The notes below the pieces were generated by a model, which was not told the DNA's origin, did not search any database, and saw only the letters and a program-made list of their open reading frames with translations. The translations under genes were made by a program, and so were the position numbers. Below, in pieces: positions 56,946-64,000 of a stretch of 64,000 nucleotides of DNA (its first letter is position 1; the number at the start of each line of letters is the position of its first letter). The stretch lies in assembly GCA_009792885.1 (NCBI GenBank), contig WMCF01000008.1:17222952-17286951 (forward strand), written 5' to 3'. Origin of the DNA: Eremophila alpestris peregrina (Eukaryota; Chordata; Aves; Passeriformes; Alaudidae).

Positions 56946-58244
56946 AACCTTATTTCTTTATAGCCCCTTTTCTTTTCCTGTCCTATCTTAAACAAATGCC
57001 ATGATACTAACTGTGGAGTAACCAATCCAAAACAGAGTAAATTAGGGTAAGTTAGGGAGTCATGGCATAGCACAACTACTTCCCTGTTTAATTTTATCAC
57101 AACAGTGGAGGCTCCCAGTTCACAAATGCTGATGTAAGGGAGAAGACTGTTCCTCTCTGGATGCATAAAACAGACCCCAGTACACCATGTAATTTTATTT
57201 TGTTATGTAATCAATGGACAGTAAATTTTTAAATTATATTGTAAGTGTAGCTTTATGGAATGAATGTCTGTCGTTGCTGATTATATAAAAAAGATAATGC
57301 ACACAACCTGATGTATAGTGGTGATCTGTATGTTGCCTGTAATGTGTTTTTATATAAAAAAACATATATCAGTAGTCCCTTGCTTCCTCCTGGTGATTGG
57401 CACGAAGTTAGTTGGGAAAAGGAATATTTGGTTACAAGCAAGGTTCGTCCTTTCTGTGTCCCTGGGTGAGGAATTGGGAAATCTCATGGCTGAAGGATTT
57501 AGCAGAAAACAGAGGTCCAATGTAAAGGTTCATATTCCACATGTACCAGCTGATTCCCACCTGAGCATGTATCTTCTTTGTCTCTGCTGTGCTCTGTGTT
57601 TTGGCAGATGTTGCCATCACAGGAGAGGACACACACACACTGTGTGTGAGCTGGTGAAAGAGCCCCCACTGTTATCCTGGGGTCACTCAAACCTGTGTCC
57701 TTGCTGAGGTCAATGGTTACAGCTTTTCTGTAACACAACAACAACAGAGGTTTTTCCAAGCCTTGGGGCCTGAATCCATGTTCTTCTACAGCTCCCTTGA
57801 ATTGCTCACATGAAGTGTGTTGTCCTCAAGCAAGCACTGCTCTTGCCTGCTGTAAAGGTCAGGAAAGGCTTAATTCAAAGGAAAAAGCCTACATGCAAAC
57901 AACACACCATGCTGGCATCATTGCTTTAATCAGGACAATCATTTGTCAGCCTGCCTCTCTTCTTTGATACTCAGATATGAAGAATCTTGTTTAGCTCTTT
58001 ATGATGATAAAATCTGAAGTATTTTTACTACAATTTTGTATTAAAATGCCTGTTACATTTTTCATTTTATAGCTTGCCTGTAGACAATAAAGCAATAATC
58101 AGTATGGTAGAAACATGAGAAATACAAGAAGTTTTCTTAGAGTTTCCTGTTGGAAGGATAGTAAGGATTGCTGAAAACATTCTTCTTTTATTTTTGTAAG
58201 ACATTTTTCATGTACTTTTAAAGTTACTGGTCTTAATGGGATCA
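56946..58244. other. Intergenic, no gene seen
   Basis: Unique sequence. A short CA/TG inverted stretch (ACACACACACTGTGTGTG) is at about 57630-57648. No gene is supported. Confidence 0.6.
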
Positions 58245-58405
58245 TGAGGGGAAAATCCTGCTTAACTAACTTAATTTCCCTTTATGACAAGGTCATCTAT
58301 CTAGTTAACCAAGGGAAGACAGTAGATGTGGGATTCTTTTTATTTTGGCAAAGCTTTCAATAGAGTCTCTCACAGGACCCTTCTGGACAAAATGCCCAGC
58401 ACACT
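58245..58405 (+). mobile_element. CR1 LINE ORF2 fragment, plus strand
   Basis: Contains AAATCCTGCTTAACTAACTT, then CCTTTATGACAAGGTCATCT, the AACCAAGGGAAGACAGTAGATGT region, TTTATTTTGGCAAAGCTTTC and TCTCTCACAGGACCCTTCTG. In translation this recalls the CR1 reverse transcriptase stretch with 'LTN.. FYDKV..' and the 'KAFD' motif. It is strongly diverged, internal and frame-damaged. It is the oldest-looking CR1 piece in the window. Confidence 0.65.
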
Positions 58406-61379
58406 CAGCTGAAGTGTCCATAACACATAAACAGTATGATTTTATACTGTTTTAGCTTGGATTTCTTTTTCCAAGAAAAGCAGCCAATTTAGGCAGTAAC
58501 CTTTCTGGAGACTATTCAGGTTTCCAGATGGAGAAATTTTGTTGCAGGACACATAGCCCTTAAGCAAGTGGCTTGGGAAGTTATTGCTGTTAGATCCTAT
58601 ATTCTCACCAGAGATGAAGGGGCAGATTGCAAGATTGCTTCGAGGCCACTGTTATGCCAGGTACGATGGATTTGCATAAACCCTCTCAAGTTCATTAGGG
58701 GCCCTAAACTCTGATTGAAGGATGATAACTCTTTAAACCACTCTACCACGACCACAAGCCTCAGGGCAAGTGACTGGAAGCTGTTCATTGTGACCACGTG
58801 GTAATTTTATTCTTTCTTCTTTTTCCTAATAGAGTCCTTTTCAAACTTGTCTGCATTTACGTAAGTTCTCCACCTTCTCAGAAATCTTGAGGATGTCTCC
58901 TTCCTTCTCTTCACTCTTATCCTAAGGTTGTATGCCCCAGGATTTTTTGCAGAAAATTTGAACACATATAATTTCTTGGAAATTCCACCTCTTTATTTCA
59001 AGGTCCATTATGGGACACAGCCATGGGAATTGACATTTTCACTCAAATCCACTGGAGGCAATTGAATATTCTGATATGCTGTAGGTATAACTTTGTATTT
59101 TAGGTACTGATTCTGCATGGTGCAACTACTCCCTACTATTGAAACAGGTAACAAACACAATGTAACATTAAGGTGCCCTAATGATTTTATTAGCAACTTA
59201 ATTCTTTTTTCAGGAGAAAATATGAGAAATATGAAGGGACCTTTCATGTGTTAAGCACTTTTCCATCTAATCTATGAAGGCAAAAGCAGATGGGATTTGT
59301 GAATCAGAGTATTTCTAGATATTCCTAAAAAAGGAGATGTAATCATGTGACAGGCTTGATTTTTTTTAAAATTTAATTACATAATTGAACAAATGCAATA
59401 CTAATGGTATTGAGGCTCTCCAGCTTTATCCCGCTCACTCCAAGCTCCTGGAGCCAGGTCCTGTAGCCACTGAAGTGAGAGAGAACTTTTCCAGGGACTT
59501 CAGCTTTGCAAGCTTTGTCCTCAAATGAATGCATGTACCCATAAGGAATCTTACAGCTCATGCAAATAGGGGAGCTGATGAGTGGGCAAGTTAATTACAG
59601 CACTTTCACTGATTCCACATATGGACGTAGTATGTGGGAAAATGTTTGCACCACCTGCTCAAATTAACTTTCTGTTCTTTGCTTTGAATGATCCCCTGGG
59701 GAATCAGTGGAGAGCAGGAAGCACGCAGTTCTTTCAATCCCGAGTTCAATTTGTTGTAGGAAAATCTGTTGACGTCTATGTACATCTCAAGGCTTGTGAG
59801 AACAGAGGAATTTAACAGAAAAAATCCCATTGTCAAACCAGGGTTTTCAGTACAACTCTAAACTAAGTATCTGGGCCCCTCATTCTATTTCTTGTGTTCA
59901 CATCTCACATTGACATCAGCAGTGATTTTCAGTGCTTCATTAACTGGTCTTCAGCTCATTTGTTTACTTATTTGCAGGGATTACAACCAAAGCCTGCCAT
60001 AATGCCATACAGCTTTCAAACCTGAGGCAGACAAGTGTGCATTATGGATTGCAAACTGGCATTAGCCCAGATTTTCTGCTCTGGAGCTCTAATCCAGTCT
60101 GTCATTAGCTGAAGACTGCACCGTGCAATTTAATTGTTCATGTGCAGGAACAAGACCACATATAATAGCTCTGTTGTCTCTCCTTGTCTTCCAAAGCTTA
60201 TGGGAGTCAGGCTTTGTTGTGAGACTTGTGTTTTCCTCTGGTGAACAGAAAGATTAATTTGTGCAATCCTAGGCTTCCTCACAGAGGTACATCTCTGTTT
60301 TGCCTTCTTTTCCAGCCTTTCCTGTAGAGAAGCACAGGCTCTGATCTGCCTCCTGGATGAGGACAGCCCAGAGCAGGTGTCTCACATTCACCCTGCTGTC
60401 ACAGCAATGCCATGTTGCTCGCTTCACGCCTCCCACACAAACAGCCCTGTGCCGATGCAGCTTCTGTACCCAAGCTGTGTTACCCACAAGTACTAGAAAT
60501 GCCTCTGCAATGCAATGTCTGCTACAAATTTAATGGGAAGAGGGAGAGCAGAGGATAGGGATGATGCAGAGGAAGAACAAAGGAGCTATAGCCTTTTCAC
60601 CCCCTCTGCCATCAGCACCATCCTCCTCTACGTGCATGCTCTGCACTGCACACCTGCCTGTGCCCACGCCGCAGTCACCAGCACAGCAGCTAGGGCTGGA
60701 CTCTAGGGCTGGACCCTAGGGCTGGGCTATTAAAGCCTTGCTCACAGTCATCAGCTTCCCTTCGCAGCAACCACTCATGATGAACTGTCCCCACATCTCA
60801 CATAAATGAAGAGGGGAAATTGTAAAGTCCAGAGACAGTTGAACTAGTGTGTGTTTCGGTTCTTCTGATTTACCAAATCAACTTTGGTGGAGCCGGTTCC
60901 AGCCGCATACAGCAGGTCCGTCGTAGAAGCAGTGTAGAAGGAACAGCTCCTAGACCTTCCCAGCCTCAGGAGCAGACACACCCGTGCACGGAGGGATGGC
61001 ACTCTTGGCATGGCAGGCTGCCACCTCTGTGCTGCCCGAGTGACAGAACAGCCGTATCCCTCCTGGGCGCAGCAGAATCGCTCTCTAACTTCCCTCTTAG
61101 CACGTTTAGATGCTGCTGTTTCGGAGCAATGTGTATATCGGCCATACTCCCGATCCGAGGGAACGAAGCATGCTGGAAGTGGCTCTCGGGTGCTTTTCTG
61201 AGCCATAACAAACACGCAGCGAGTGTGATGGAAATGCCAGAAACTTGCGTCTCCTCCAGGGAGGACGGTCAGAGAAATTCAGCGGAGCTGCTAGTCGTTT
61301 TGCCTGTCTTTGTTCTTCTGCCTCGCAGTCTGAGATAGATGATGTCTCCCAAAAAAGAAAAGAAGACTGAGGGAGGGCT
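58406..61379. other. Intergenic, no gene seen
   Basis: Unique sequence. The block at about 59930-60175 looks like a conserved non-coding element and is listed as a finding. A three-unit 13-bp repeat lies at 60691-60729. GC content rises after about 60900 toward the CpG island. No exon could be identified. Confidence 0.6.
60691..60729. repeat. Short 13-bp tandem repeat, three units
   Basis: Three units of TAGGGCTGGACTC, the last two slightly changed, fill 39 bases. It resembles TAGGG telomere-like sequence only superficially. Confidence 0.85.
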
Positions 61380-61700
61380 GTGGAGGCTGTGGGGTGACCG
61401 CGGCTCCGCGGGGGCCGCGGCGTCCCCGAGGGGCGCTGAGGGAGCGCGGCCGGCAGGGGGCGACCCAGCGCCGCTCCCGCGGGACGGAACCGGCCCGGCC
61501 CCACCGTGCCCCGCCCCCGGTCCCGCCCTCAGTTCCCCGCCCTCTGCTCCCCGCCCTCTGCTCCCCGCCCTCTGCTCCCGCCCCCTGTTCCCGCCCTCTG
61601 CTCCCCGCCCTGAGTTGCCCGCCCTCAGTTCCCCGCTGCTGCCCCAGCCCGCCCGTGAAACGCTCCCACCGTCAATATCCTGACGAGCCATGGTCACACC
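61380..61700. promoter_or_regulatory. Orphan CpG island with tandem GC boxes
   Basis: A compact block of CpG-dense DNA of about 320 bases. Its left half is CCGCGG-rich and its right half is a tandem array of GC boxes (61522-61631). This is the usual look of a housekeeping-type promoter, yet I recognise no coding exon on either side within the window. The transcript may start in an untranslated exon, or the gene may lie beyond the right end. Direction cannot be decided. Overlapping open frames on both strands reflect GC richness. Confidence 0.65.
61522..61631. repeat. 14-bp GC-box minisatellite, eight units
   Basis: Eight consecutive units of 13-14 bases with consensus CCCGCCCTCTGCTC fill 110 bases. 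Each unit contains CCCGCCC, the reverse complement of an Sp1/KLF-type GGGCGGG box. First, seventh and eighth units carry CAGTT or GAGTT variants; the fifth and sixth are one base shorter. Confidence 0.93.
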
Positions 61701-64000
61701 TCCCCCTCCTTGCTCCCGGGCTGGACACGCCAGAGGTGGTGGGGAAGGATTCTGCTGATCTGGGGAATGCTCAGCAGTGATGGGTCCAGGTGATTTTTCC
61801 AGGCAGTGTGCGCTACCGACCCCAGCCAAGGATCCGTGAGACTGAGACTCACGGAGAAAATCTTAAGGCTCACTAATCTAGAGAAGGCAAGAGAAGACGT
61901 GACAATGTTTAAACGGGTGAAGGCTGCTAAAAAGAGAAAGTTGTCCTCCAGTCCCGCAGAGCTACTGGGTTTAGATATAAGCCAGTTTAGGTCAGATGCT
62001 TGAATAACATTCCTAATGCTCAAGGTTTTTTGTTTTGAGTGGTAGGGGTGATTTGTTTTTCATTACAAATTTTTAAGAACCTGTTGTGACATGGGCAGAC
62101 ATACGGCCATCCAGGAAACAGCCTGGTACCTTCCCTCGCATTCTGTCCAAGCGCTGATTCAAATGTTGCACTGGGTCTCTGCTACAAACCAGAGATCACT
62201 GAAGGCAATGGAGCTCTTCTGACTGATGTCACTCACACTCCTATCAGTCCTTATAAACCTTTTGTAAAAATAACTTGTTAAGAAAGAGAAAGAAGAAAGC
62301 AAGAATGGAGGGAAGGTGAAGGCAGGAGGGAGGGAAGAAAAGAAGAACAGAGAGGAAGAGAGGGCAGGCAGAAGTGCACTTAGCTTCCTCTCCTCTTTCC
62401 TAGCCCTGGAAATCCCCAGAATTCCTGGAAATTTCTATGCCTAAGAACAGTGCCATGTTCATGAGGAGCTCTCTAGTTCATTACACAACAAACTTACTTC
62501 AGATATACTGTGCTGTGGCTGGTAACCATTCTGTGAGGCTGTTTCAGTATAAAAAAGAAGTGCATTTTAAGGAGAGTTGCAACACTAAAGAAATCCAAGA
62601 ATCATCTACCATGCCCTCTCTTCACTGCTGGCATTTGCCATTGATCTCAAAACAATCCCACATCAGTAGAAACATTTAAAGAAGAGATTCAATGTATTAA
62701 ATGTTAAGAACAGGATTTACGTTAGGCACATTAGGCTTCTCAGAAGACACCAGTGACCCATCTTGCAAGTGCTAATTAATGGAGTGTTCAATTATCACAG
62801 CTCTCTCATTCATTACTCACAACAGAGCAGAATACATTTTACGGTCACGGAGGCTCTTGCAGAGACACCACAGTTGTCAGAGGGATCCCTGGCACAGTCC
62901 TGGCACAAGGGTGCCACAGCTCTAAGACCTCCTGCTGGCAGAGGTCCTTGCTTTTGATAAACTTCCTCCCGTTTCAGCCCTCCCTCTCCACTTTCAGAAG
63001 TGTTGTGCACCACAGACCAAGCTGAAACAGCACAGGCAGAACCTCCAGCCACACTTTCATGTCAGCCGAGAACTTCATCTTACTTTGGTCCTTGTAAAGG
63101 CATGTTCAGCCACCACAGCTCCTGCTGAGCCAGCAAAGGAAACACTGCCTGAAGTAAGTATACACAAAGTACCAATGCTGTTGACATAATCAGGGTGCAG
63201 CATCACGAGCTAAAATAAAATCAGGCCAGCAAGGTTCACAGTATTCCCAAAAGCACAGGGCTTGTCAATCAGATCAGATCAGATGAGGTCTTTCCTGCAG
63301 GCTAAGGCAGTGCTCTCATGCTCTAACAAAAAAGAAAAAAATCATTGAACTTTTGCAGCTGAAACAGTGGGGAAGCTTAGGAACAGATCTGTAGTCTCTC
63401 AGGGGGCTCACAGATTTTGAACAAAACACCATTTGTGGTGTAGTAGGAGTTGCTGCAGTCAAAAAAATACTGAACTGTCACTCAGTATCAGTATCAGTTT
63501 GAACCAAACACATGACACTGCAAATAGCTGGAGCTTGAGTATAAGCCTGGCACACACTGATAGTTGAGCAAATCTGAGGATAAAACCTGTGATCAGCTGT
63601 GTAAGGAACACTACTGCAACTTGATATTCAGGCTGCTGAGCATAAGGGCCTCTCACATGCTACAGGACAGCCGTGTGGTGGATCTGGTGCCACAGAAAGC
63701 TTGTGGCTGGGCAAGGCTGATGCCTAGAAGAGATGGAATTAGAAGCAGACTCAGAAGCGAGCAGCTGTGGTCAGGGGGAGCAGTTGCATCTAGAAATGAC
63801 ACTACTCAAAGGGCCGATTTCTTTGGATGCCAATAAAGCCATCAGGCACACACCCCAAAAAGCATCAACCAGTTCGTTCTGATCTAGTAGTGGCCCATTT
63901 TTCTTGTAAATTTCACTCACCAGTTGCTGGGGGGAAAAAAACCCCAAATGTATTTGGAATCAGTGTATAGCACTAGATTAAAATGCCCAAAGTGAAATTT
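61701..64000. other. Non-coding right flank
   Basis: Unique sequence with no gene I can support. A polypurine tract is at 62280-62373 and a short ATCAG repeat near 63271-63287. Frames such as 61806-62003 show no recognisable domain. Confidence 0.55.
62280..62373. repeat. Polypurine tract
   Basis: About 94 bases almost entirely A and G on the plus strand (AAGAAAGAGAAAGAAG, then GGAGGGAAGG-type runs), with few pyrimidine interruptions. Simple low-complexity DNA. Confidence 0.88.

Noticed and set aside
59373..59561. Minus-strand frame of 62 codons that looked like a possible exon
   Set aside because: No flanking splice pattern and no family match; not enough to support a gene.
61269..61829. 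A 186-codon minus-strand frame and plus-strand frames over the 61.5 kb CpG island
   Set aside because: They read through the 14-bp GC-box array and have low-complexity Gly/Arg/Pro-rich products on both strands, with no domain.

Overview
The window is vertebrate nuclear DNA, most likely from a bird. The evidence is CR1 LINE fragments carrying the avian 3' end sequence, short LTR-like pieces, no sign of mammalian SINEs, low gene density, and a pannexin-2 gene whose exon structure is clear. I cannot name the species from the sequence.

Layout. 1-3900 is non-coding flank. About 3900-5420 is a CpG island holding the promoter and first coding exon of PANX2 (+ strand). PANX2 has three coding exons (5158-5383, 22172-23623, 25467-25828). 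They are joined in phase by introns of about 16.8 kb and 1.8 kb and give a 679-residue protein. Intron 1 holds one long CR1 copy on the minus strand and two short ones on the plus strand. The 3' UTR begins at 25829. From about 27 to 50 kb I find no convincing gene, only CR1 pieces, a possible LTR remnant and AT-rich unique sequence with some candidate regulatory elements. An intronless tetraspanin gene lies on the minus strand (50217-50933), with its own CpG island and an LTR-like element directly upstream in the same orientation. From 51.8 to 61.3 kb there is again non-coding DNA with one more LTR-like element and a CR1 piece. A compact, apparently orphan CpG island with eight tandem 14-bp GC-box units sits at 61.38-61.70 kb, and the rest is non-coding.

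Both recognised genes encode multi-pass membrane proteins. PANX2 is a large-pore channel of the innexin/pannexin superfamily. The tetraspanin resembles the TSPAN6/TSPAN7 group. Nothing in the sequence links them functionally.

The most striking signal is not biological. Positions 45321-45358 are an exact 38-bp palindrome of two Tn5 mosaic ends (the Nextera mate-pair junction adapter), flanked by two identical 53-bp direct copies of local sequence. This is best read as adapter contamination and a false duplication built into the assembly. I found no previously undescribed biological system. The best biological leads are the intronless tetraspanin with its adjacent LTR, the 17-bp minisatellite just upstream of the PANX2 start, and the orphan GC-box island.
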